Assembly (NCBI RefSeq): GCF_019511645.1
Contig: NZ_JAEUAX010000003.1
Location: 248,001-312,000, forward strand
Direction of reading: 5' to 3'
DNA length: 64,000 nt
Source: Microbacterium ureisolvens
GTDB lineage: Bacteria > Actinomycetota > Actinomycetes > Actinomycetales > Microbacteriaceae
The first letter of the stretch is position 1; every line of letters begins with the position of its first letter. Positions 54,537 through 63,101 of the stretch are shown here, one piece after another. The notes beneath the pieces are model-generated. The model was not told the origin of the DNA and did no database searches. It saw only the letters and a program-made list of their open reading frames with translations. Made by a program: the position numbers and the translations under genes.

Positions 54537-56095
54537 GGCTGCGGTTCCGGGTCCTCGGCAATCAGCTCGCGCGCAGCCCGTGGCAGCTGGTCGGGTTCAT
54601 CCTCGGCGCGCTGTACGGCGCGGTGATCCTGATGGGGATCATCGCCGGTCTCGTGCTGCTGGGATTCACGGACGTCCGCCTCGCCGGAATCGTCATCGTC
54701 GGCGCGGGATCGGTCGTGACCCTGGGGTGGGCGCTCATCCCCCTCGTGGCGTTCGGTGTCGACACGACGCTCGACCCCGACCGCCTCGTCGTGTTCCCCA
54801 TGACCACCTCGCGGATGATGGTCGCGCTCACGCTCGCCGCGGTCTGCGGCATCCCCGGCATCATCACGTCCCTCGCCGCGCTCGCGACGATCGCCACATG
54901 GGCGCACTGGCCGGCCGCGATCGCGGCGTGGCTGGTGAGCACGCCCCTGGCGGTCCTCACGGCGGTGGTCGCCTCGCGCGCCGTCGCGGCGGTCGCGTCC
55001 GGGTTCGGCGGCGGTCGACGTTTCCGAGAGGTCGCGGGCATCCTCGTCTTCATCCCGATCATCCTCGCGGGGCCGATCATCGCGGGCCTCGCCGGCGGGG
55101 TCAGGGTGAACGCCGACACCGTCGCCGAGCTGCTGCCGCTCGTCGGCTGGACCCCGCTCGGCGCGGCGTGGGCGGTGCCGGCGGACACCGCCGCGGGAGA
55201 CCTGCCCGCGGCGGCGGCGAAGCTGCTCATCGCGCTCGCCACCCTTGCCGCGCTTTGGCTGCTGTGGCGCGCGTCGCTGGCGCGCTCGCTCGTGCGCCCC
55301 CGGCTCACCTCGGCCGCGGCGGTGCGTGCCGGGTCGATCGGGTGGTTCGGCCGGGTGCCGACCGGCGCCGCCGGCGCGGTGTTCGCGCGTGCGGTGACCT
55401 ACTGGACGCGCGACCCGCGGTATCTCCGTCAGCTCATCGCGGTGCCGCTCGTGCCGGTGCTCCTGTGGTTCTACGCCCGAGACGGCGACTCTCTCGGGGC
55501 GCTGGCGTTCTCGGCGCCGATCATCGCGTTCATCATAGGCATCGTGGTGTACGCCGACATCTCCTACGACGGCACCGCGTTCGGCACCGAGGTCGCGACC
55601 GGAGCGAGCGGTCGCGCGGACCGGCTCGGCCGCACCCTCGCCGCTGCGGCTGTCGCGGTGCCGCTGGTGCTCGTGGCGGCGGTCCTGCCGCTGGCGTTCG
55701 CGGGCGAGTGGGCGCAGCTTCCCGGCATGGTCGGCATGGCCCTCGGGATCCTCTTCACCTGCTACGGCGTCTGCGCCGTCACGTCGGCCCAGCTCGTGGT
55801 GCCGGTGCCGGCCTCCGGCGACAACCCGTTCAAGCGCGTCCCCGGCACGACGTTCCTGCAGGGCATGGCCTTCTTCGGCATCTGGCTGGTGGCACTCGTG
55901 CTCTCGGCTCCCGCGGTGATCGTCGGCGTCGCCGGCTACTTCCTGCGCAACCCGGCCCTGAGCTGGGTCGCCTTCGGCATCGGCATCGGGTTCGGCACCG
56001 CGGTGCTCGTCGCCGGCGTCCTCATCGGCGGGCGCATGCTCGACCGCACCGGTCCGGTGCTTCTCGCTCGGTTGAAGGCGATGAAGAACGCCTGA
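54518..56095 (+). CDS. ABC-2 type transporter permease
   Basis: A 525-aa membrane protein with about 12 hydrophobic segments and no large soluble domain. It overlaps the ATPase gene by 19 nt, so the pair forms one exporter. The sequence suits large actinobacterial ABC-2 permeases with two half-permease repeats. It ends 24 bp before the convergent purC stop. Confidence 0.85.
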   Translation: MVATLLRLRFRVLGNQLARSPWQLVGFILGALYGAVILMGIIAGLVLLGFTDVRLAGIVIVGAGSVVTLGWALIPLVAFGVDTTLDPDRLVVFPMTTSRMMVALTLAAVCGIPGIITSLAALATIATWAHWPAAIAAWLVSTPLAVLTAVVASRAVAAVASGFGGGRRFREVAGILVFIPIILAGPIIAGLAGGVRVNADTVAELLPLVGWTPLGAAWAVPADTAAGDLPAAAAKLLIALATLAALWLLWRASLARSLVRPRLTSAAAVRAGSIGWFGRVPTGAAGAVFARAVTYWTRDPRYLRQLIAVPLVPVLLWFYARDGDSLGALAFSAPIIAFIIGIVVYADISYDGTAFGTEVATGASGRADRLGRTLAAAAVAVPLVLVAAVLPLAFAGEWAQLPGMVGMALGILFTCYGVCAVTSAQLVVPVPASGDNPFKRVPGTTFLQGMAFFGIWLVALVLSAPAVIVGVAGYFLRNPALSWVAFGIGIGFGTAVLVAGVLIGGRMLDRTGPVLLARLKAMKNA

Positions 56096-56119
56096 TCGAG
56101 CGGATGCCGCGGCGCGCGG

Positions 56120-57091
56120 TCAGGCGGCGGTGAGGCGCTCGAGCAGCTCACGGTAGCGGGCGGTGGTGCGCTCGACGATGTCGGCAGGAAGCGCGGGCGG
56201 CTCGCCCTCGCGCGGCGCCGGCCAGTTCGCGGCGAGCCAGTCGCGCACGATCTGCTTGTCGAAGCTCGCCATGCGCTCGTCAGGGGTCGTGCCCGTGGCC
56301 CAGGCCGCGGCATCCCAGTATCGTGACGAGTCGCTCGTCAGAACCTCGTCGGCGAGGGTCAGCACGCCGTTGTCGTCGATTCCGAACTCGAACTTCGTGT
56401 CGGCGAGGATGACGCCGTGCGCCTCGGTGGTCGCGGCGGCACGCGCGTAGATCTCGAGCGAGAGGTCGCGGAGCTCCGCCGCACGCTCGGCGCCCACGAG
56501 CTCGACGGTGCGCTCGTACGAGATGTTCTCGTCGTGCTCGCCCAGCGGGGCCTTGTACGCGGGCGTATAGATCGGCTCAGGGAGCCGGTCGCCGTTCGAC
56601 AGGCCGTCGGGCAGCGCGATGCCGCACACGGTGCCGTTCTCGCGGTACTCCGCCCACCCCGATCCGGTGAGGTACCCGCGCACGACGCACTCGATCGGCA
56701 GCATGTCGAGGCTCTTCACCACCATCGCGCGCCCGGCGACGGCATCCGGGATCAGGCTCTTCAGGTCGTCGGGGGTGTTCGCCTGACCGTCGGCGCCGAG
56801 GGTGAGCTCGTGCGAGGCGGCGAGATGGTTCGGGATGCTGCGCCCCCCGTCCGCGCCCGCGAGCCGGTCGAACCACCACACGCTGAGCGTGGTGAGCAGC
56901 TCGCCCTTGCCCGGGATGCCCGGCGAGAGCACGTGATCGAACGCGCTGACGCGGTCGCTCGCGACGACCAGCATGCGCTCCGGCGTCGCCCCCTCGGGCG
57001 TCTCCGCCGGGACGTACAGGTCGCGCACCTTGCCGGAGTAGGCGTGGCGCCAGCCGGCGAGCTCGGTCGTGGGGGTGGGGATAGCCGTCAC
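56120..57091 (-). CDS. purC: SAICAR synthetase (phosphoribosylaminoimidazole-succinocarboxamide synthase)
   Basis: PurC, 323 aa, joins aspartate to CAIR in purine synthesis. Blocks YSGKVRDLY near 18-26, SDRVSAFDHVL near 45-55, ECVVRGYLTGSGW near 138-150 and DTKFEFGID near 225-233 are intact. The GTG at 57091 lies 6 nt after GATAAT (57103-57098), a clear leaderless promoter. It is longer at the N-terminus on paper, but upstream codons are not coding-like. Confidence 0.95.
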   Translation of the reverse strand: MTAIPTPTTELAGWRHAYSGKVRDLYVPAETPEGATPERMLVVASDRVSAFDHVLSPGIPGKGELLTTLSVWWFDRLAGADGGRSIPNHLAASHELTLGADGQANTPDDLKSLIPDAVAGRAMVVKSLDMLPIECVVRGYLTGSGWAEYRENGTVCGIALPDGLSNGDRLPEPIYTPAYKAPLGEHDENISYERTVELVGAERAAELRDLSLEIYARAAATTEAHGVILADTKFEFGIDDNGVLTLADEVLTSDSSRYWDAAAWATGTTPDERMASFDKQIVRDWLAANWPAPREGEPPALPADIVERTTARYRELLERLTAA

Positions 57092-57153
57092 CCGTCCATT
57101 ATCCCGGGTGGCTCGGGCGGGTTTCGGGGCGGATGTCGCGCGGGGAGGCGGGC

Positions 57154-57507
57154 TCATGGCGTGATGGCGTCGACGTGCGCGAAGGCCTCGGCGACGAGTG
57201 CGGGCCAGCGCTCCGCAGCATCCGTCCGCGCGGTCGCCCACTCGCGCATCGGCCTTCCGCGCATGACGGCCGGCTCGGCCTCGCCCGATTCGGCCAGCTC
57301 GCCGACGCGGCCCTCGGGCAGCTTGACCATGAGGGCGCCCTCGAAGGTCACGAAGGCGAACACCTTGCCGCGCACGTTGAGGCCCTCGGAGCCGAACATC
57401 GCGCCGAGCGAGACATCGGGGCGGGTGGTCCACTCCGCCACGATCGGGTCGAAGATCGCGTACGCCTCGGGGAACTTCTCCCGTCGTGCGGCGCCCTTGT
57501 CTGCCAT
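57154..57507 (-). CDS. TfoX N-terminal domain protein
   Basis: A 117-aa protein with the TfoX/Sxy N-terminal pattern SLGAMFGSEGLNVRGKVFAFV near 33-53 and a helical end. In gammaproteobacteria TfoX controls competence, but the many actinobacterial single-domain homologues have no known function, so I do not infer competence. It is upstream of purC on the same strand (62-bp gap). Confidence 0.75.
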   Translation of the reverse strand: MADKGAARREKFPEAYAIFDPIVAEWTTRPDVSLGAMFGSEGLNVRGKVFAFVTFEGALMVKLPEGRVGELAESGEAEPAVMRGRPMREWATARTDAAERWPALVAEAFAHVDAITP

Positions 57508-57571
57508 GACCCTCACCGTACGACTGCCCACCGACACGGCGCGAGGGTGCATATCTCGGTGAAGGGGCGTA

Positions 57572-57587
57572 TAGTCCACGTGGACTA
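57572..57587. promoter_or_regulatory. PadR operator
   Basis: TAGTCCACGTGGACTA, a perfect 16-bp palindrome 21 bp before the PadR start. It overlaps a TATAGT -10-like element (57570-57575), so binding would block transcription of padR and the MFS pump. The AC-GT core with dyad symmetry resembles known PadR-family sites. Confidence 0.8.
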
Positions 57588-57608
57588 ATCGAACTGGAGT
57601 AGACCATC

Positions 57609-58229
57609 GTGACCGACGCCGTCGCCCGCCTGACCCCGCTGGGGGTGGCCGTGCTCGCACTGCTGAGCGAGGGCGACATGCACCCGTACGAGATGATCCG
57701 GCTGATGCATCTGCGCCGCGACGACCGGCTCGTCACGATCACGAACGGCACGGTCTACCACACGGTCGCCCGGCTCGAGCGGGCGGGGCTGATCGCGGAG
57801 GTGGGCGTCGACCGCGAGGGCAATCGCCCCGAGCGCACCACCTACACGCAGACGGATGCCGGCGCCGCCGCGGTCGTCGAATGGGTGCGCCGCGAGCTGC
57901 CGCGCGTGGACCGCCCGGCCGAGTTCCGGGTCGCTCTCGCCGAGGTGCACGGCCTCGATCGCGATGAGGCGATCGAGCTGCTGCGCACCCGTCGCGCGGC
58001 GCTCGCCGCGGCTTTCGAATCCCTGGAGGACGGCCGGCGCCACGCCCGGGAGAAGGGCGTACCCGAGCAGTACCTCATCGAGATCGATCGCGAGCTCGCG
58101 CTCTTCGGCGCGGAACTCGCGTGGATGGACTCGATCCTTCCGCGAATCGCCGACCCGGACTTCGCCTGGGGTCCCCCGGCGACTCCCTCGGAACCCTATC
58201 TCGCCCAGAGAAAGGCAGCACGACAGTGA
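57609..58229 (+). CDS. PadR-family transcriptional regulator
   Basis: A 206-aa regulator: winged HTH at about 8-85 (LGVAVLALLSEGDMHPYEMI and GTVYHTVARLERAGLI) and a C-terminal helical dimerisation part (subfamily-2 type, Vir_act_alpha_C). It is coupled to the MFS pump gene by a 4-nt overlap. With the palindrome at its promoter it is probably an autoregulated, drug-responsive repressor of the pump. Confidence 0.9.
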   Translation: MTDAVARLTPLGVAVLALLSEGDMHPYEMIRLMHLRRDDRLVTITNGTVYHTVARLERAGLIAEVGVDREGNRPERTTYTQTDAGAAAVVEWVRRELPRVDRPAEFRVALAEVHGLDRDEAIELLRTRRAALAAAFESLEDGRRHAREKGVPEQYLIEIDRELALFGAELAWMDSILPRIADPDFAWGPPATPSEPYLAQRKAARQ

Positions 58230-59803
58230 CCACCCCCGAAACCCCGGACGCCGCCCATACGGCGGGCGCAGCATCCGTCAACGACCGGGTCGCCGGCCCG
58301 ATCACCGGTGCCTATGCTGCGGGGCACAAGCCCCGCAGCCCGTGGCCCGCCCTGTGGGCGCTGGTCATCGGCTTCTTCATGATCCTCGTCGACACGACGA
58401 TCGTCTCGGTCGCGAACCCCGCCATCAAAGCGGCGCTCGATCCCGACACCAACAACCTCGACAACGTGGTGTGGGTCACCTCCGCCTACCTTCTCGCGTA
58501 CGCGGTGCCGCTGCTCATCACCGGACGCCTCGGCGACCGGTTCGGGCCGAAGAACATCTATCTGATCGGTCTCTCGGTGTTCACCCTCGCGTCGCTGTGG
58601 TGCGGATTCTCGGGCACCCTCGAGATGCTCATCGTCGCGCGCGCGGTGCAGGGCCTCGGCGCGGCGCTCATGACGCCGCAGACGATGGCCGTGATCACCC
58701 GCACCTTCCCGCCGGACCGCCGCGGCGCGGCCATGGGCCTGTGGGGGGCGACCGCCGGTGTCGCGACGCTCGTCGGACCGCTGGCCGGCGGCCTGCTCGT
58801 GGACGGCCTCGGCTGGGAGTGGATCTTCTTCATCAACATCCCCGTCGGTGTCATCGCGTTCGTGCTCGCGTGGATCCTGGTGCCCAAGCTCGAGACGCAC
58901 CCGCACCGCTTCGACGTCGTCGGCGTCGTCCTGAGCGCCATCGGTCTCTTCCTGATCGTGTTCGGCCTGCAGGAGGGTGAGAAGTACGACTGGGCACCGT
59001 GGGTGTGGGCGATGATCATCGGCGGTGTCGCGGTGATGGCGCTCTTCATCTGGACGCAGGCGCGCACCAGGAACGAGCCGCTCGTGCCGCTGCCGCTCTT
59101 CCGCGACCGCAACTTCTCGGTCTCGAACCTCGGCATCGCCATCGTCGGGTTCACCGTCACGAGCATGTCGCTGCCGCTGATGTTCTTCATCCAGCTCGCA
59201 CGCGGGCTCACCCCCACCGAGTCGGCGCTGCTGCTCATCCCGATGGCGGTGCTGTCGGGCGTCGGCGCGCCGTTCGCCGGGCGCCTCCTCGACCGCACCG
59301 ACCCGCGGTTCCTGCTGGTGCCGGGCCTCATGATGGTCGCCGGATCGCTGTTCTGGTACTCGTCGCTCATGAACGTCGACACCCCGATCTGGATGTTCCT
59401 GCTTCCGTCGGCGCTCATGGGCATCGGCAACGCCGGGATGTGGGGCCCGCTCGCGACCACCGCCACGAGGAACCTGCCGCCTCGGCAGGCCGGCGCGGGC
59501 GCGGGCATCTACAACACCACGCGCACCATCGGATCGGTGATCGGTTCGGCATCGATCGCCGCCTTCATGCAGGCCCGCCTCGAGGCGAACCTGCCGGGGG
59601 CGTCGGAGGCCGCGGGCGGCTTCGGCGAGGGATCGCTTCCGCCGTTCGTCATCGACGGCTTCTCCCAGGCGATGGCCCAAGCCATTCTGCTGCCGGCCGC
59701 GGTCATGCTGGTGGGCGTCGTCGTGGTGCTGTTCCTGCGTCGGCCGAAGACGACGTCGACCGAGGAATGGCAGGCCGCGAACGCCGCTGCAGCGTCGGAC
59801 TAA
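58226..59803 (+). CDS. MFS drug transporter, DHA2 (EmrB/QacA) family
   Basis: A 525-aa exporter with 14 predicted spans. Motif C-like GATAGVATLVGPLAGG near 174-189, motif A-like GRLGDRFGPKNIY near 91-103, and D-T-T in FMILVDTTIVSVANPAI near 52-68. It pumps toxic cations or drugs out with H+. The GTG start overlaps the padR stop (GTGA) and follows GAGAAAGG. Confidence 0.92.
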   Translation: MTTPETPDAAHTAGAASVNDRVAGPITGAYAAGHKPRSPWPALWALVIGFFMILVDTTIVSVANPAIKAALDPDTNNLDNVVWVTSAYLLAYAVPLLITGRLGDRFGPKNIYLIGLSVFTLASLWCGFSGTLEMLIVARAVQGLGAALMTPQTMAVITRTFPPDRRGAAMGLWGATAGVATLVGPLAGGLLVDGLGWEWIFFINIPVGVIAFVLAWILVPKLETHPHRFDVVGVVLSAIGLFLIVFGLQEGEKYDWAPWVWAMIIGGVAVMALFIWTQARTRNEPLVPLPLFRDRNFSVSNLGIAIVGFTVTSMSLPLMFFIQLARGLTPTESALLLIPMAVLSGVGAPFAGRLLDRTDPRFLLVPGLMMVAGSLFWYSSLMNVDTPIWMFLLPSALMGIGNAGMWGPLATTATRNLPPRQAGAGAGIYNTTRTIGSVIGSASIAAFMQARLEANLPGASEAAGGFGEGSLPPFVIDGFSQAMAQAILLPAAVMLVGVVVVLFLRRPKTTSTEEWQAANAAAASD

Positions 59804-59831
59804 CCCCGTTCGGCCGGCTTGTCAAGAGGTT

Positions 59832-59857
59832 GGTGGGCGGCGGCCCCGCCGCCCACC
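59832..59857. terminator. Hairpin after the padR-MFS operon
   Basis: GGTGGGCGGCGG and its reverse complement with two loop bases, 29 bp after the MFS stop. It ends 9 bp before the ATG of the following small gene, so it could also limit that gene's translation by read-through RNA. Confidence 0.7.
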
Positions 59858-59866
59858 ATGGTCTGC

Positions 59867-60025
59867 ATGACCGGACTCGCAGTGATCCTGCTCATCGTCG
59901 GAATCGTCCTGCTGCTGCTGGGCGTGTTCATCGAGGCGGCCAAGTTCCTGCTGTGGATCGGCCTCGTCATCATCGTCATCGCCGTGATCGCATGGCTGAT
60001 GCGCTTCATCCGCCGTCAGACCTGA
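59867..60025 (+). CDS. 52-residue hydrophobic membrane protein
   Basis: A small ORF with two closely packed hydrophobic spans (residues about 4-22 and 27-44) and a basic end RFIRRQT. Codon use is coding-like (GTC/ATC/CTG). There is no clear ribosome site, and the start follows a terminator hairpin. Small proteins of this build are common in actinobacteria, with no known role. Confidence 0.6.
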   Translation: MTGLAVILLIVGIVLLLLGVFIEAAKFLLWIGLVIIVIAVIAWLMRFIRRQT

Positions 60026-60081
60026 TTCCCCAGCTCAGGTCTTCGGCGCCTGCAGGGTCCTTCCCGATCCCGGGCGTCGAC

Positions 60082-60128
60082 AGGACGCCGGCACCCGCAT
60101 GTCCCCCAGCACGCGGCGCCGGCGTCCT
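60082..60128. terminator. Inverted repeat between convergent genes
   Basis: AGGACGCCGGC (60082-60092) and its reverse complement (60118-60128), 25-nt loop, between the small membrane protein gene and the response regulator. A likely two-way terminator. Confidence 0.55.
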
Positions 60129-60145
60129 TCTGCGTTCCCAGTGAT

Positions 60146-60799
60146 TCACCGCCGGCCGCGGCCGCGCTCGTGGGCCCAGATGGCGAGCTCGACGCGGTTG
60201 CGGGTGCCGAGCTTGGTCATGATGCTCGCGAGGTGCGTCTTCACGGTGCTCAGCGAGACGTGCAGCTCGTCGCCGATCTCGCTGTTGCCGAGACCGCGGG
60301 CGACACCCGCGAGCACCGCCTCCTCGCGGTCGGTGAGCGGGCTCGACGGCGGTGCCGGCGGCTCCGGCCGCGCCCCCGCGAACGCCTCGATGAGCCGCAC
60401 CGTGACGTTCGGGTCGATGAGCGCATCGCCGCGCGCCGCCGCGCGCACGGCCTCGGCGAGCAGCACCGCGCCGGCGTCTTTGAGCAGGAACCCGCGCGCA
60501 CCCGAGCGCAGCGCCTCGTAGACGTACTCGTCCAGGTCGAACGTCGTGATCACCACGATCGGGATCGGGTCGGCGACGTCCGGGCCGGCGAGGATCCGGG
60601 TCGCGGCGAGCCCGTCCATCGCCGGCATGCGGATGTCGAGCAGGCAGACATCGGGCTTGAGGCTCCGAGCCAGCGCGACCGCCTCGGCGCCGTCGGCCGC
60701 CTCGCCGATCACCTCGATGCCGGGCTGCGCGTCCAGGATCATGCGCAGGCCTGTCCGCACCAGGTCCTGGTCGTCGGCGACCAGCACGCGCACGCTCAT
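60146..60799 (-). CDS. NarL/LuxR-type response regulator
   Basis: A 217-aa regulator. The receiver domain has phospho-acceptor D55 (CLLDIRMP), acidic pair near 9-10 (ADDQ) and Lys in GFLLKDAG near 104-111. The C-terminal LuxR HTH is LTDREEAVLAGVARGLGNSE-type, near 149-210. The start ATG at 60799 overlaps the kinase stop (ATGA), which is why I choose it over the ATG at 60808. Confidence 0.92.
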   Translation of the reverse strand: MSVRVLVADDQDLVRTGLRMILDAQPGIEVIGEAADGAEAVALARSLKPDVCLLDIRMPAMDGLAATRILAGPDVADPIPIVVITTFDLDEYVYEALRSGARGFLLKDAGAVLLAEAVRAAARGDALIDPNVTVRLIEAFAGARPEPPAPPSSPLTDREEAVLAGVARGLGNSEIGDELHVSLSTVKTHLASIMTKLGTRNRVELAIWAHERGRGRR

Positions 60800-61923
60800 G
60801 CCGTCCATCCTGCTCGCGGAAGGGTCGCCGCGACGATCCAGCCGCCGCCGGGTGCCGGGCCGGCCTCGCAGGCCCCGCCGAGCAGCGCCGCACGCTCACG
60901 CATTCCGGTGAGCCCGTAGCCCGGGGAGACGGATGCTGCACCCTCGCCGTCGTCGCGGACCTCGAGCTTCACACCGCCGGCGTCGACGTCCACACCCACC
61001 TCGACCCGCGTGGCGCCGCGGGCATGACGGCGGGCATTCGTCACGGCCTCCTGCGCGATGCGGAACACCGCTGCGGCGACCGCCGGCGGCACGGTGTCGA
61101 GATCGCCGTCGACCCGCACGACGACCGCCGGGACGGCAGCATCCGTCTGCGCCAAGGACCGGATCTCGGCTAGTCCCGGAGTGGGCGCGAGCGCGTCGGC
61201 GGGTGCGCGCAGCACGCCCACCATCGCGCGCATCTCGCGGAGCGTGCGGGTGGCCTCGGCCTCGATCGCGTGCAGCACCTGCACCGTCGCGCCGGGATCG
61301 GTCGCCGCCACGGCGCTGCCCGCCTGGGCCTGGATCGCGATCGCCGACACGTGGTGCGCGACGGTGTCGTGCAGGTCGCGGGCGAGCTGCTCGCGCTCGA
61401 GGAGCCGCACCTGCTCGAGCTCGCGGGTGCGGGCGCGCCGTCGCCAGCGAACGGCAAGGCCCAGCGTGCTCGTCGTCACCGCCACCGCCACGCCGCCGAT
61501 GATGTCGGCCGGCTCGGGCGGCGTGGCGAGGAAGGTGAGCAGCATCCCGATCACGACGAGGGCGCCGCCGGCGAGCATCGCCCGCCCCGAGCCCCACCGG
61601 AACACCGCGTACAGCAGGATCAGGAAGTACGCCGTCGTGTACAGCTGCGGATCGCCCGCCGTGGCGAGTCCCACCGCGGTGCCGACGGCGAACGCGATCG
61701 CGAGCATCGTCAACGGACGGGAGCGTCGCCAGAGCAGCGTGGGCGCGAGCGCGATGAGCACGACGGCCCAGAGCCAGCGCCACGGGACGTCGGTGCGGAC
61801 GGATGCCTCGAGGACGGCGAGCAGCGCGACCGCGACGACGAGCGGCCAATCGCGCCAGAGCCGCCGCGGCGGCCCCGGAACCGCCGCGGGCGCGTCCCAG
61901 AGCGCGCGGACCGGGCTCGTCAT
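60796..61923 (-). CDS. Sensor histidine kinase (HisKA_3, NarX/DesK type)
   Basis: A 375-aa membrane kinase. The N-terminal half has five or six hydrophobic spans (about 27-155). Phospho-accepting H185 lies in ARDLHDTVAHH, and the ATPase part includes IAQEAVTNARRHA and GYGLTGMRERA. It is coupled to the downstream regulator. There is no large extracellular loop, so it may sense membrane state. The signal is unknown. Confidence 0.9.
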   Translation of the reverse strand: MTSPVRALWDAPAAVPGPPRRLWRDWPLVVAVALLAVLEASVRTDVPWRWLWAVVLIALAPTLLWRRSRPLTMLAIAFAVGTAVGLATAGDPQLYTTAYFLILLYAVFRWGSGRAMLAGGALVVIGMLLTFLATPPEPADIIGGVAVAVTTSTLGLAVRWRRRARTRELEQVRLLEREQLARDLHDTVAHHVSAIAIQAQAGSAVAATDPGATVQVLHAIEAEATRTLREMRAMVGVLRAPADALAPTPGLAEIRSLAQTDAAVPAVVVRVDGDLDTVPPAVAAAVFRIAQEAVTNARRHARGATRVEVGVDVDAGGVKLEVRDDGEGAASVSPGYGLTGMRERAALLGGACEAGPAPGGGWIVAATLPRAGWTA

Positions 61924-61927
61924 GCCC

Positions 61928-62623
61928 TCATGATAGGCGGGCACCGGTCGCCGCCCGCGGGGCGCCGGTGCGGCGGCGTCCGGCGCGGGCACGCCGGCGG
62001 ATGACGATCTCGGCGATGACGAGGTTGATCACCCAGCCCGCCGTCATCAGCAGCGTGTGCGTCAGGGGCGCGGGCGTGCCGGCCAGCGCCGTGTAGGGCA
62101 GGAACACGAGCACCTGCGTGCCGGCGCCCATGCCGATCGCATACGCGCGGGTCATCCACGCGCTGTGCGTGCGCACGTCGCCGCGCCGGATCGCGACGAA
62201 GGCGACGACGATGGCCGCGGCCATGCCCGTGCCCAGCACGATGCGCACGGCCGACAGTCCCGGCCCGGTCACGGATGCCGGCATGGCGTAGAACAGCGTC
62301 ATCCACAGCGCCGACAGCGCCGACACCAGGCCCGCGGGCGCGACGATGCGCCCTGCGAGGCGATGCCAGCGGCGACGCCGCAGCGACGGTGCGAACTGCA
62401 GCGCGCCGAGCACCAGGAAGACGCTGGAGCCGACGATGTGCGCGACGACCGGGACCGGCGAGTCGAAGAAGCGCGCGTTCTCGGCGGTCACCGCGGCGCC
62501 CGTGGTCAGTTGCGTGAGCCGGGCGGAGCCGGCGACGATCGGCACGAGACTCAGCGCGATGAGGCCGGCCGGCACGAGCCACTCGGGGCGGCCGGCTCGG
62601 GGACGAGTGGCGAGGGTTGTCAT
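61928..62623 (-). CDS. DUF2306 membrane protein
   Basis: A 231-aa protein with about six spans. The family pattern is HIVGSSVFLVLGALQFAP near 62-79, then RRWHRLAGR, and HSAWMTRAYAI near 152-162. The conserved histidines suggest a heme or cytochrome b561-like fold, but no function is established. It ends 4 bp before the kinase start, so the three genes may form one transcript. Confidence 0.8.
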   Translation of the reverse strand: MTTLATRPRAGRPEWLVPAGLIALSLVPIVAGSARLTQLTTGAAVTAENARFFDSPVPVVAHIVGSSVFLVLGALQFAPSLRRRRWHRLAGRIVAPAGLVSALSALWMTLFYAMPASVTGPGLSAVRIVLGTGMAAAIVVAFVAIRRGDVRTHSAWMTRAYAIGMGAGTQVLVFLPYTALAGTPAPLTHTLLMTAGWVINLVIAEIVIRRRARAGRRRTGAPRAATGARLS

Positions 62624-62708
62624 GCCGCCATGTTCGCGGGCGCGCATGCCGCGCCGCTTCGGCCGCCCGGCCCGAAACGCCTCGTCCGATCGGCCGAGGC
62701 CGTGCGGT

Positions 62709-63098
62709 TCACCCCTCGCGGAGGCACCCGCCGTCGGCGTTCACGCCGCCGAGGTCGATCGACACGGTGCCCGAGGCGCCGACCGATCCGTACACGCACC
62801 CGCCCGGGACCTCAGCGCCGAAGAGCAGACTGTCGCCGACGACGCGCGTCTCGACCTCTGCCGCACCGGCCTTCTCGAGGGCGTCGCGCACCGCGTCCTC
62901 GGTGATGCCACCCGCCGCCTGCAGCGCCTGCAGCCCGGTCGTCGCCGCGGCCACGAGGGCTTCGTTCGCGACCTGGTGCGCCTGGTCCATCAGCTCCTTG
63001 CCCGGGGCGTCGATGTCGACGCCCGCCGAGCATCCCGCCATCACGCCGCCGGCGAGCAGGAGGGCGACGGAGAGGACGGATGCTGCCGCCCGGCGCAT
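62709..63098 (-). CDS. Small lipoprotein of unknown function
   Basis: A 129-aa lipoprotein: signal peptide and lipobox VMAGC (C23), then a helical stretch at 30-70 and a strand-rich C-terminus with two cysteines (GGCVYG, GGCLREG) that could form a disulfide. I do not recognise a named family. It starts 3 nt after the purD stop, so it may be co-transcribed with purD. Confidence 0.7.
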   Translation of the reverse strand: MRRAAASVLSVALLLAGGVMAGCSAGVDIDAPGKELMDQAHQVANEALVAAATTGLQALQAAGGITEDAVRDALEKAGAAEVETRVVGDSLLFGAEVPGGCVYGSVGASGTVSIDLGGVNADGGCLREG

Positions 63099-63101
63099 GC
63101 G

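Noticed and set aside
57154..57507. Using the TfoX-like protein as proof of competence for the uptake-motif idea
   Set aside because: Single-domain TfoX_N proteins are widespread in actinobacteria with no link to competence, and no com genes are in the window.
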